Shown here: positions 1 through 9,342 of the stretch, piece by piece
Layout: each line of letters begins with the position of its first letter
How positions within the stretch are numbered: the stretch's first letter is position 1
NCBI RefSeq assembly: GCF_965638725.1
Contig: NC_134951.1
Coordinates: 1,798,001 to 1,862,000, forward strand
DNA from: Aptenodytes patagonicus
Taxonomy: Eukaryota; Chordata; Aves; Sphenisciformes; Spheniscidae
DNA length: 64,000 nt
Reading direction: 5' to 3'
Program-made: the position numbers and the translations under genes
The notes under the pieces: model-generated
Databases searched by the model: none
Told to the model about the DNA's origin: nothing
Seen by the model: the letters and a program-made list of their open reading frames with translations, nothing else

Positions 1-463
1 TGGCATAGCAGGTCGTTAACTGCTTCCTCTTGGATTATGGGGGGGTTCATCCTGCTCACCGTCCCTGTCTTCCAGCTCGGGGGGCCGAGTACCCTGAGGA
101 TAACTGGTCTGCCTGTTAAAGACTGAGGCAAAGAAGGCATTGAGTACCTCAGCCTTTTCCTCATCCTCGGTGGCAATGTTCCCCCCCACATCCAATAAAG
201 GATGGAGATTCTCCTTGGCTCTCTTTTTGTTGTTAATATATTTGTAAAAACTTTTTTTGTTGTCTTTAACGACAGCGGCCAGATTGCGTTCTAGCTGGGC
301 TTTTGCCTTTCTCATTTCCTCTCTGCACAACCTAACGAGATCCCTGTACTCTTCTTGAGTCGCCTGCCCCTTCTTCCACAAGCGGTAAACTCTCCTTTTT
401 TTCCTGAGTCCCAGCAAAAGCTCCCCGTTCAGCCAGGCCGGTCGTCTTCCCCGCCCGTTCTTC

Positions 464-1393
464 TTACGGCATATGGGGACAGCCTGCTCCTGCGCCTTTA
501 AAGACTTCCTTCCTGAAGATCGTCCAGTCTTCCTGGACCCCTTTGCCCTTCAGGACCGTCTCCCAAGGGACTCTCTCAACCAGCGTCCTGAACAGGCCAA
601 AGTCCGCCCTCCGGAAGTCCATGGTTGCGGTTTTGCTGCCCCACCTCCTTACTTCACCAAGAATCGAGAATTCTACCATTTCATGGTTGCTAAGCCCAAG
701 ACGGCCTCCAACCACCACATCTCCCACCAGTCCTTCTCTGTTAGTAAACAGCAGGTCGAGCGAGGCACCTCCCCTGGTAGGCTCACTTACCAGCTGTGTC
801 AGGAAGTTGTCTTCCACACACTCCAGGAACCTCCTAGACTGCTTCCTCTCTGCTGTGTTGTATTTCCAGCAGACATCCGGGAAGTTGAAGTCCCCCATGA
901 GAACAAGGGCTAGCGATTGAGAGACTTCTGCCAGACGCTTGTAGAAGGCTTCATCCGCCCCTTCATCCCGGTTGGGTGGTCTATAACAGACTCCCAGCAG
1001 GATATCTGCCGCGTTGGCCTTCCCCCTCGTCCTTACCCATACACACTCGACCGTATCATCATCACAATCGTTGAGCTCTAGACAATCGAAACACTCCCTA
1101 ACATACAGGGCCACCCCACCGCCTCTCCTTCCTCGCCTGTCCCTTCTGAAGAGTCTATAGCCATCCAGTGCAGCACTCCAATCGTGAGAGTCACGCCACC
1201 ATGTTTCTGTGATGGCGACTAAGTCATATCTCTCCCGCTGCACAATGGCTTCCAGCTCCTCCTGTTTGTCGCCCACGCTGCGTGCATTGGTGTAGATGCA
1301 CTTGAGCTGGGCTATCGATTTCGCCCCCAGCATCGGCATGCCACCCCTAGGCTCATCTCTAGTGAGCCTGGTTTTATCCCCTTCCCCCTTCAA
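464..1393 (-). pseudogene. CR1 ORF2 endonuclease domain
   Basis: This open stretch of about 309 codons encodes the apurinic-like endonuclease that nicks target DNA for target-primed reverse transcription. Family signatures are visible: an N-terminal TNARS block, the ITETWW motif carrying the metal-binding Glu, a GGGVALY stretch, CYRPPN, the GDFNFPDV block and a late SNHEMVEF segment with the His of the active site. The frame runs out just before the linker, so ORF2 is frameshifted here. The twin at 16414-17343 has SDHEM where this copy has SNHEM. The Asp next to that His is normally part of the active site, so this copy also carries a likely inactivating change. Confidence 0.9.
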
Positions 1394-1395
1394 AC

Positions 1396-1740
1396 CTAGT
1401 TCAAAGCCCTCTCAATAAGCCCTGCCAATTCATGAGCAATGATCCTTTTCCCCCTGTGAGACAGCTGAACTCCATCTGTCGCCAGCAGCCCCGGTGCCAT
1501 GTAAACCTCCCCGTGATCAAAAAAGCCAAAATTCCTCCGATGGCACCAGCCCCTCAGCCACATGTTGATCAGGTGTGTTTTCCTGTTCCTTTCAGTATCC
1601 CTCCCTGCCGCTGTAGGGATTGAGGAAAACACTACCTGTGCTCCCGATCCTTCAACCAGTCGCCCCAGTGCCCTGAAGTCCCTTTTGATCACTGCAGGAC
1701 TTCTCTCTGGAACCTCATCACTGCCAGCCTGTATAACCAA
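1396..1740 (-). pseudogene. CR1 ORF1 C-terminal esterase-like domain
   Basis: This is the C-terminal part of CR1 ORF1, the RNA-binding/accessory protein, corresponding to the SGNH-hydrolase-like (esterase) region of CR1 ORF1 proteins. Seen here are the QAGSDEVPERS block, a central VVFSSIP strand and the closing DGVQLSHRGKR segment, whose D..H pair fits the end of an SGNH fold. The N-terminal part of ORF1 is missing because the element is 5'-truncated at about 1764. The twin copy is at 17346-17690 and differs by Ala/Val in the SSIPT.A segment. Confidence 0.8.
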
Positions 1741-1769
1741 CAGCGGGCAGTAAATAATAGTAGTAGATA

Positions 1770-2168
1770 ACCCAGCGGCTCCCCGAAATAGCCCCTGAGA
1801 GATGCTGCGAGGAGTGCAACGCGCCTCTGCCCGGGAGCTCTGGGAACAGCGAGAGCTTGCAGGCGTTGTTCTCTGTCCTCAGGGCCCTGGGAACACCGAA
1901 GGGACCCATGAGACCGGCCAGGCAGGACGCAAGGGCTCCTCCTGCAAGGCAGACATGGACACAATGCGGCGATGCCAGCAGTGCAGACCTGCAGCCAGCT
2001 GGGCAGGGGGAGTCTCTCCCCAGCCTGGCCCCCACGGGGCCCCCGCCCTCATGGGCACAGGGGGAGAGTTGGGATGGAGCCCCTGCCCTGGGTGGGGTAC
2101 CAGGGCATCCCTCTTTGCCCCTTGGGGGAGAGGAGGTCAAAGAGTTGGGAATGGAGGAGCCAAGTTGA
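1770..2168 (+). pseudogene. Family copy Z: 3' part of last exon (short-tail form)
   Basis: Host coding sequence resumes immediately after the CR1, in the frame that reads TQRLPEIAPERCCEEC and ends at a TGA at 2166-2168. It is the downstream part of the long last exon of the unrecognised multi-copy gene; intact equivalents are copies C to F. It carries the second cysteine cluster and then the 'short tail' (ending KELGMEEPS), produced where about 36 nt found in other copies are missing after the WAQ codons. The upstream part of the gene lies beyond the CR1 and outside the window. At diagnostic sites (GCGTTGTTCTCT near 1865, ACATGGACAC near 1953) it resembles copy H more than copy A. Confidence 0.75.
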
Positions 2169-2246
2169 ACCTGGGAAGAAGACGGAGAGGGGGAAAGGTG
2201 TTTTTACTTTTGTTTTTGTTTCTTACTCTCCTACTTTTTGATTGGC

Positions 2247-2252
2247 AATAAA
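2247..2252 (+). terminator. AATAAA polyadenylation signal of the short-tail 3' end
   Basis: AATAAA lies 79 nt after the short-tail stop codon, within an AT-rich stretch (2199-2275). The same hexamer recurs at the same place in copies A (18197), H (56869) and G (51561, minus). This makes it the likely transcript end for the short-tail copies. Confidence 0.55.
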
Positions 2253-2327
2253 TGGAATTAATCTTCCCCAAGTTGAGTTTGTTTTGCCTGTGACAGTCGT
2301 CAGTGAGTTCTCATAGAACCATGCCAT

Positions 2328-2475
2328 CACAGAATGGTTTGGGTTGGAAGGGACTTTTGAAGATCGTCTAACCCAACCCCCCTGCCATGCGCTGGGACAT
2401 GATCCACTAGATCAGGTTGCTCAAAGCCTCGTCCAGCCTGACCTTGAACACTTCCAGGGATGGGGCATCGTAAGG
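2328..2475 (-). mobile_element. CR1 3'-end fragment
   Basis: This is a short CR1 3' terminus in minus orientation. It has the typical CR1 tail region (AGAATGGTTTGGGTTGGAAG followed by the CTAACCCAACCCCC block and the GATGGGGCAT block) and no coding part beyond a few tens of codons. It is older than the large CR1s and recurs at 18278, 56950 and, inverted, at about 51310-51487. Confidence 0.8.
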
Positions 2476-2992
2476 GACGAGGCCCAAGTGACTGTGCTGT
2501 GAGCCCAGACAATGCCCCGAGAGAAGGCTCCAGACGTCAGCCACGGGAAGGGGCCTGGTCTCACTTCCCTTGACTGACTGGTGTCTCAGCCACTCCTGGA
2601 ACCGGGGCGAGAGAAGATTCCAGAAGTCTTGGACTGGGGCCAATAAATAGGGGCGCATACGACCCGCCTGGGGCACTCTCTACACCGAACACCCCCGTCG
2701 GCAGGTCCGACGCTGGATCCAGGGCTGGTGATCTCCCCATCTCTCTCTCCCCACCCCCCCACCCCCCGACTCTTTCTGTTCTCTTAAAGCTGCTAAGTAA
2801 CACAAGGCCTACCTCAACTTCTCATACAGCCTAAAAGCGCAGAGCTTAGGTGGATGGAATTGTGAGAGGGTCAACGTTTACAGAATGTTTGGTCCATTAA
2901 AGTCGATGTTTATGTGCGGACCTTGAGTGTTATCTCACCTTAATCCACACCGAGGGGATTTGCGAATCTTGGTCACTCTCCCCTTCTCAGAG
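2476..2992. other. Non-coding spacer, possible LTR remnant
   Basis: I see no gene here. The stretch holds a CCAATAAATAGG element (about 2639-2650) that looks like CCAAT plus TATA, a C-rich tract (about 2750-2768) and a conserved AT-rich end. It is present in copies Z, A, G and H and absent from the long-tail copies. It is part of an inserted block of about 0.9 kb that separates the last-exon short tail from the long-tail remnant. It could be a solo LTR, but I cannot define both ends. Confidence 0.35.
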
Positions 2993-2996
2993 GTGG
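2993..2996. repeat. Target-site duplication, left (GTGG)
   Basis: GTGG directly precedes the provirus and is repeated at 11990-11993 after it. The unoccupied site in copy A (18943-18946) has a single GTGG in identical flanking sequence, which proves the duplication. Four bases is the size made by gammaretroviral integrases. Confidence 0.9.
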
Positions 2997-3558
2997 TGTT
3001 ACCGTAAGTCGGCAGATGAAAAACTCTCTAAGACTCAATTTGGAGTTTTAGAAAGCAGGCATTCTTTATTGCGGCGCCGGACGCACAGGGAATCACTCCA
3101 CCTAATGTGCGCGCCGAGCTGCTTAACTAGAGGAGTTAAGTACAATCAAAATATACATATTCATTAGTTTTCCGAGGCATGATTAACATATTAATGTTAG
3201 GTCATTAACATATGTAAAGTCTTTACACATGCGCTCTTATGTCCATTGGTGGTCTTTCAGGGTCCTCTAGTTGAACTCAGTTCTTGCGCGTGCACAGTTC
3301 GTTCTTTGGCTCGGTTTGCACACTTTTACCTTCACAAACTAGCTGTCTTCAGCATCACTTTCTTGTCTACAAAGTTTCAAGGTCTTCTGTCCTACTGAAT
3401 GTTTAGCTCATCTATTCAGAGAGTACACCCCTACTGCACAGAGTAAACCCCTACTGAATGTTGGGCTTATCTATTCAGAGAGTATGTCCAGCTTGGCTAC
3501 ATTATGTCCAGTGACGAGAACCAGATGTCTCTTCAGTATTCCTTTGTACTCGGTATCA
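2997..3558 (-). repeat. 3' LTR of provirus copy 1
   Basis: 562 bp, beginning TGATACCGAG and ending CGGTAACA on the coding strand. It carries an AATAAA at 3065-3070 (minus) and an AT-rich TATA-like stretch about 3149-3162. It lacks a 35-bp segment that the 5' LTR has next to the GGGTCCTCT sequence near 3260. Confidence 0.93.
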
Positions 3559-3560
3559 AT

Positions 3561-3575
3561 CCCTCCTTTTCTTTT
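3561..3575 (-). other. Polypurine tract
   Basis: A run of 15 purines on the viral strand (AAAAGAAAAGGAGGG) lies two bases from the 3' LTR. This is the expected plus-strand primer site. Confidence 0.85.
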
Positions 3576-3681
3576 GAGGATTCGTAGCTAGCAAGGTACA
3601 ATCCTCATCTCATTAAGAGAGTTGACAAAGCTATAGTAGACAGGGTTAGTATATGTCAAGTTGGGTTATTCCTTTCATCAT

Positions 3682-5724
3682 CTACCAAACCTTTGTATAC
3701 AATATAACTACAAGTAACAGGCATACTACAGTTAGAGTTAGTAAGACTATAATTGGATGAAGCATAAGGTTAAACACTCCCGTTGCAGCCGGTGACCATC
3801 CAAGAAGAGTTTCCCACCGATGGTGTTCTCTATCCTTCTTTACTCTTTCCAAGACATGGTGTATCTCTTCTGTATCATGATGAACGGTGATTAGAGTTTT
3901 GCGTCCATTGTCTCGGACCCGTTCTAGTAATTGACACAGGTCATTGTGTTGTAGTAGTTTCTTCACCAATGTGAGATCCATTCCGATGGGGGTAGGTAAT
4001 AAATCTTCACTCAGTGTATAATTAGATTGCAATAATTGATAAGATGTAACAGCAGCTGAATAATTAAAGTTGCATCCTACAATGTTACTAAAGTTACAAA
4101 CACAAATATTTGAGTGATTGCTTGTATCTACAGTAACGCTATCCACAAATATACAGTTACAAGGGGTTCTCATACAAACACATCCTTTCCCAATATATAT
4201 GAGTATAGTGTTAGGTGTCTCATCAGGATGTATTTCAAAGTGACAAACACTTTGTTCAGTGTCAAGACAAATGTCTTGGGCTTTAATGGTGTTACTCTCA
4301 CAAATAAATCCTTGCTGTTCCCGTACGACGCATGCGTTAACATCAACAGTTTGCCATTTGTTTCCATTCTGTTGGGCCCACACTCTGTGTTCTGATGGAT
4401 AGAGTATAGTTCCATTGTGATTTAATCCTAATGCAATGATTGGGTATATGGTGTCTGCCGAAGCATTGTGAATTGTTAAGACAAAAGCTGTGGCCTTATT
4501 GTTGACGGGATCAAAAGTGAAATTAACTAAGTACCACCAGGATTGGAATTCTTTCTCAAATTTAGTTGCATTATCCCAAATTACCTTTCGAATTTCGGTG
4601 GGTAAGGTGCCCTCTTCCCCTTCTCTTATAACTGCTGCTGCCATAGATTGCATCCACAACTGAGCCTGGACACAACTAAGGGCTAGAGAAACGTTATTTT
4701 GGGCTGTACCAAGTGCATTCACAATCAACTGATGGTCCTTTTCATTAATTCTTTCCCACTGAGGCAATAAGTCGGATAAAAGCCATTGGTTAGTTCCCAG
4801 TGCTAATAGAGAAGACCGCAGTGGGTGTTCTAATTTGCTTAAATCGCTTGTTGCCGCACTTAGTTTATTTACGAGCACTTCAGCATCTGTACTATTTAAG
4901 ACTCCCAGTCCCGTTCCTATGATGCCAGTCACATCTCTCCTTGTTCGCCTTGGGGAGGTAAGTGGTCGTCCACGTAGCCATGCTAACCACCCTGCATAGG
5001 TCGTACTTAGGAATGGCAAACAGGCTGGTTTGATTGCAGAGATATTGACTTGCATTAATAGTTCTACCCTTTTAAGAGACCACGATGGGTTGAATAACAC
5101 TCGTTGTTGGCCTGTATTTTTGATCACATATGGTCCAATTTCAGAAATTTGTGGAGACAGAGTTTTCTTATCTTTTGCAGTCGAGGCAGGTGTTGTCGTA
5201 CCAAGTTTAGTAATGCCAATTTTAAATTTAAATGATAATCCCAGGTTGCGGTGAGCCCAAAGGCAGACTACAATAACAGGTTGTACTAAGGTAAAGTTGT
5301 ACCAACAATCCGATTGTTTAGAGGCGCAAAGTTTTGTATCTTTTGTTACTGGGCTTGATGTGATGTTGTACACAGAAATCTGAGACGCCTTCTCATGAGC
5401 AGACCCATTGATCGTTCGACATCCTATTTTGATTTCTTTTCCTGCCATTCCTCGAAGTCGGGGAATTGTATTACCAGCTTCATCTCCATCCCGGCCCCAT
5501 TCGTTTTCTAGGTACACTTCAGTGCCGTGCACGGCCACGGTGGAAAGATTGAAATTTCCCTTATTAGAGTGTATTCCCACACTCCCGGTGTACTTAATAC
5601 GAGCTTGAGACCATGGCCATTCTGGGGTTCTTTGACCACAGGTCAAGAGGAGTGGCGCTGCCAGGGTTTGGACTAGTAGTATAAACACAGTATTCCTGTT
5701 TGTCATCCTGCAGGGTGTGAGCAT
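3682..5724 (-). CDS. env: Retroviral envelope glycoprotein, intact 680-codon ORF (provirus copy 1)
   Basis: The ORF is uninterrupted. It has an N-terminal hydrophobic signal region (about residues 12-29), many N-glycosylation sequons, a furin-type site RTRR at 260-263 followed by a Gly-rich hydrophobic fusion-peptide-like segment (264-277), and a single membrane anchor near the end (about 653-676) with a tail of only a few residues. The subunit proportions are unusual: a surface part of about 263 residues and a transmembrane part of about 417, the reverse of typical gammaretroviral Env. I could not find a clear CX6CC motif. The start is an ATG 28 nt beyond the pol stop, so env and pol do not overlap. 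The copy at 58288-60330 differs by one residue (Phe/Leu at 58). The exact envelope family is unresolved. Confidence 0.9.
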   Translation of the reverse strand: MLTPCRMTNRNTVFILLVQTLAAPLLLTCGQRTPEWPWSQARIKYTGSVGIHSNKGNFNLSTVAVHGTEVYLENEWGRDGDEAGNTIPRLRGMAGKEIKIGCRTINGSAHEKASQISVYNITSSPVTKDTKLCASKQSDCWYNFTLVQPVIVVCLWAHRNLGLSFKFKIGITKLGTTTPASTAKDKKTLSPQISEIGPYVIKNTGQQRVLFNPSWSLKRVELLMQVNISAIKPACLPFLSTTYAGWLAWLRGRPLTSPRRTRRDVTGIIGTGLGVLNSTDAEVLVNKLSAATSDLSKLEHPLRSSLLALGTNQWLLSDLLPQWERINEKDHQLIVNALGTAQNNVSLALSCVQAQLWMQSMAAAVIREGEEGTLPTEIRKVIWDNATKFEKEFQSWWYLVNFTFDPVNNKATAFVLTIHNASADTIYPIIALGLNHNGTILYPSEHRVWAQQNGNKWQTVDVNACVVREQQGFICESNTIKAQDICLDTEQSVCHFEIHPDETPNTILIYIGKGCVCMRTPCNCIFVDSVTVDTSNHSNICVCNFSNIVGCNFNYSAAVTSYQLLQSNYTLSEDLLPTPIGMDLTLVKKLLQHNDLCQLLERVRDNGRKTLITVHHDTEEIHHVLERVKKDREHHRWETLLGWSPAATGVFNLMLHPIIVLLTLTVVCLLLVVILYTKVW

Positions 5725-5752
5725 CTGTTGATCTCTGTTCTCATAATTTTAA

Positions 5753-8700
5753 TTAAGTTCTATTACTCCCAGATATTCTCTTAACTACTAGTCGAAGAGG
5801 TGATCTTGATTCCACTTTCCATTCTACAGGAGCTTTCTTAATTCGAGAGTAGGGAATCCACGGTCCTTTTCCTTCTAGTTTAACTGCTGTATGTGTAGTT
5901 AACAAGATTTGAAATGGTCCTTTCCATTTCTCTTGTAGTGGTTCAGAAGTCCAGGATTTAATGTATACCCAATCTCCGGGCTGGAATGGATGCGCTGGGG
6001 AATCAAGACCTAGAGATTTATTCAAGACTACATATTTATTTAGTTTTCGTAAAACTTTCCCAAGAGCAATCAAGTAATTTCTTGCATCATTCTCCCCTTG
6101 TATTCGCATCTCTCCTGGCAGTCCAGGTGTTTGGTACGGTCGTCCGTACATCAATTCGTACGGGCTGAAGTGTTGCCTACCTCGTGGCTGGACTCTAATT
6201 CTTAGCAAAGCTAAAGGCAAAGCCTGTGTCCAATTCATCGAGGTTTCCTGACGTATCTTACTCAACTGAGTCTTGAGGGTACAATTCATTCTTCCTACTT
6301 TACCACTAGATTGAGGCCTGTAAGGGGTATGTAAATCCCAACTAGTACCTAACAGTCTGCTTATTTCGGTAACTACTTTGGCTACAAAATGTGGACCCCT
6401 ATCTGATGACATCCCTAAAGGTACTCCAAATCTTGGGATTATTTCTTTTAATAATATTTTTACTACTTCTTTTGCTTTATTGGTGCGACATGGAAAGGCC
6501 TCAGGCCATCCTGTATATGTATCCACAAGGACCAACAAATACTTTAGCCCTCCTTTTCTTGGCAATTCAGTAAAATCTATTTGCCAATACTCCCCAGGTG
6601 CCTGTCCCTCAGTAGTTTTTCCAAACTGAATTTTATTCTGTGGTTTTGGGTTGGTTTTACAACATAGCTCACATCTTTGTGTGACTGATTTAATAATGTC
6701 CACCATATTTCTGCTAATAACCGACTTCTGTAAATGTTTTAACAAATTTTCAGTCCCCCAGTGCACAGTGTTATGTTCTTCCTTTACTGAACGATTCATA
6801 AGGGAATGCGGTATTACTACTAAACCTGTAGGTGTAACTGCCCGTCCGTCTTCTCGCCTTTCTGCTTGTAAAGTTTCGATTAATCTTTTATCTTGTTTAT
6901 CGTAAATAGGGTTTTCTTGAAGGGAGATTCTTTTTCCTGGCACTATTGCTAATACATTTTCTTCTATGCCTTTTTCTGCAGCCCGCTTTGCGGCCAAATC
7001 AGCCAGCTTATTTCCTCGCTCCTGAGCGGTTTGTCCCGACTGATGAGCTTCACAATGCATAATAGCTACCGCAGCCGGAGCCTTTATGCTCTCCAGTAGG
7101 CTCAAGATCTCTTCTTTATGCTTTATCTCCGTACCTCGTGAGGATAACAATCCTCTTTCCTTCCAAATTGCTCCATGTGCATGTACTACTCCAAAAGCAT
7201 ATTTAGAATCTGTCCAAATATGCACACACTTATTTGCACTTAACTGTAGAGCTCGGGTGAGAGCTATCAATTCGGCCTTCTGAGCTGACGTCTTGATGGG
7301 CAGCGCTTGTGCTTCCACCACCGTTTCGACGGTGGTGATTGCATATCCTGATACCCGCTTTCCTTCTTTCATAAAGCCGCTGCCGTCCGTGTATAGCTCC
7401 CAGTCTGGATTCTGCAAGGGAACATCCTTTAAATCGGGTCTGCTTGAATAGACTTCCTCAATGGTCTGCAGACAGTCATGTTCCGGTTTGCCGCCTTCTT
7501 GTCGAGTTGAGAGAAACATGGCAGGATTAATCACGGCAGTAGTCTTTAAGGTCACATCATCTAGTTCTATTAGTACTCCCTGATATTTTAGCATTCTACT
7601 AGGAGACAACCAATGTCCACCCTTCTGGTCCAATACTGTGGACAGTATATTCTCTTAACTACTATTATGTTCCACCATGTGTGGAACATAAACAGTTATC
7701 TTTTGTCCCATAGTAAGTTTTCGAGCCTCCTGTATTAATAACACTGTTGCAGCTACTGCTCTTAGGCAACTCGGCCGTCCTTGGCTCACCGGATCAAGTT
7801 GTTTAGAAAAGTAGGCCACAGCCCTTTTATATTCCCCCAGCCGCTGGGTTAAAACTCCAAGGGCTATTGCTTGTCTTTCATGAGTAAATAGTTCAAATGG
7901 CTTTTCTAAATTAGGCAGTCCCAAAGCTGGGGCCTTCATCAGAGCTCTTCTGAGTTGAATGTATGCATTTCGATCTTCATTTGACCATTGCAGGGGACCT
8001 TTTGATGACTTCAATAATTCATACAAGGGTTGTACCATCAGTCCGTAGTTAGCAATCCAAAAGCGACACCACCCCACCATTCCTAAAAAGGTTCTCAACT
8101 CATGAACATTTCGAGGTTCTGGAAGCTGACAAATAGCTTCTTTCCTTTCATTACTTAATTGTCTCTGTCCCCTCAGAATTTCAAAGCCCAAATATATTAC
8201 AGTTTCCTGTGCAATTTGGGCCTTTCCTTTTGACACTCGGTAACCACTAAGTCCGAGGAAATTTAATAAACTGACTGTCACTTCCAAGCATTCCTCTCGG
8301 GAGTTCCCAGCTATTAGTATATCGTCGACATACTGCAGCATTACTCCATTTCTATTTTCTTGTCTCCATAATTCTAATTCTTTTGCTAGTTGATTTCCAA
8401 AGATTGTCGGGCTATTTTTGAATCCTTGCGGTAATACAGTCCAAGTGTACTGGGTTTTCCTTCCAGTCCCAGGATTCTCCCATTCAAAGGCAAACAATTC
8501 CTGGCTTCCGGAATCAAGTGGGACGCAGAAAAAGGCATCTTTTAAATCTAAAACTGTAAACCACCCCGATCCTCAGTGAGTGCGGTTAATAGCGTATACG
8601 GATTTGCCACTGCCGGATGTATATCTTGGACAATTTGATTTACTGCTCTCAAATCCTGGACTAATCTGCAAGATTTCTCATCGGCCTTCTTAACAGGTAG

Positions 8701-9342
8701 AATCGGAGTATTAGACTTAGATTCACATTCTCTTAATAACCCATATTTCAAAAACTTTCGTATAATAGGTACCAAACCAAGTTTAGCTTCTAATTTTAAG
8801 GGATACTGTTTCAATCTTACCAGTGTTGATCCTGGTATAAGGTCTATCCTTACGGGTTCAGCCCTCTTTGATTTTCCAGGTATTTCTCCTGCCCAGACAA
8901 CAGGGATCACTGCATCCTCAACTTCAGTCGGGATTTTCCTTTTCACTTGCTCAATTTCCTGCAATAATAATATTGAAGCTTGGACAAATTTAGATTCTGG
9001 CATTGACACTTCTACTTCTCCATTCTTAAACTTTATTTCAGCTTCTAGTTTTTCTAGTAGATCTCGGCCTATTAAAGGTTTCGGTGCACCTGGTAGATAC
9101 AAAACCTGATGCGTTACCCATTGTTTTCCAGTTTTAAATTTTAGAGGTTTAAAGAAGGGCCGCGTCTCGGGCTTTCCTGTCGCACCAATAATTCTTACAG
9201 TATCATATCCTAACTCATGTTCCTTCGTATTCAAAACCGAATAAGTAGCTCCTGTATCGATTAAACGTTCTATTTCAGTTTCATCTTCCCCCAGCTTAAT
9301 TTTAACCAGAGGCTCTGCTGGGGAAGATTCCTCCGGTTTCCT
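5753..9342 (-). pseudogene. pol: pol (protease-RT-RNase H-integrase), broken (provirus copy 1)
   Basis: Pol starts directly after the gag stop, in the same frame. Order: protease with DTGA (about 9247-9258), reverse transcriptase with the YVDD active site (8321-8332), RNase H with TDGS, AELIAL, TDSK and the late Asp (KLADLAA), and integrase with an HHCC finger and D..D catalytic residues. Two breaks are visible. One T is missing near 8567, which shifts the frame (the second provirus has it). A TAA at 7655-7657 sits between RT and RNase H in both copies. In addition, the third catalytic integrase residue, exactly 35 residues after the second Asp, is Gly (GGA, 6293-6295) where the family has Glu. 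Enzyme production from this copy is not expected. Confidence 0.9.

Larger units (their letters stand above)
1..1764 (-). mobile_element. CR1 LINE, 5'-truncated, cut by window start
   Basis: This is the upstream two-fifths of a CR1 non-LTR retrotransposon on the minus strand: the C-terminal part of ORF1 (1396-1740), then the ORF2 endonuclease (464-1393) and the endonuclease-RT linker (about 16-420). The RT and 3' tail lie left of the window. It matches 15951-17714 at a constant offset of 15950, with only scattered substitutions, so both belong to one duplicated segment. The 5' end meets host exon sequence at 1765-1769 (agata). The element broke the last exon of an unrecognised host gene, whose remainder follows at 1770-2168. 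The element is dead: the endonuclease and linker are in different reading frames. Confidence 0.93.

Noticed and set aside
4170-4415. Short open frames on both strands within env and pol
   Set aside because: They are shadows of the retroviral genes with no independent support.
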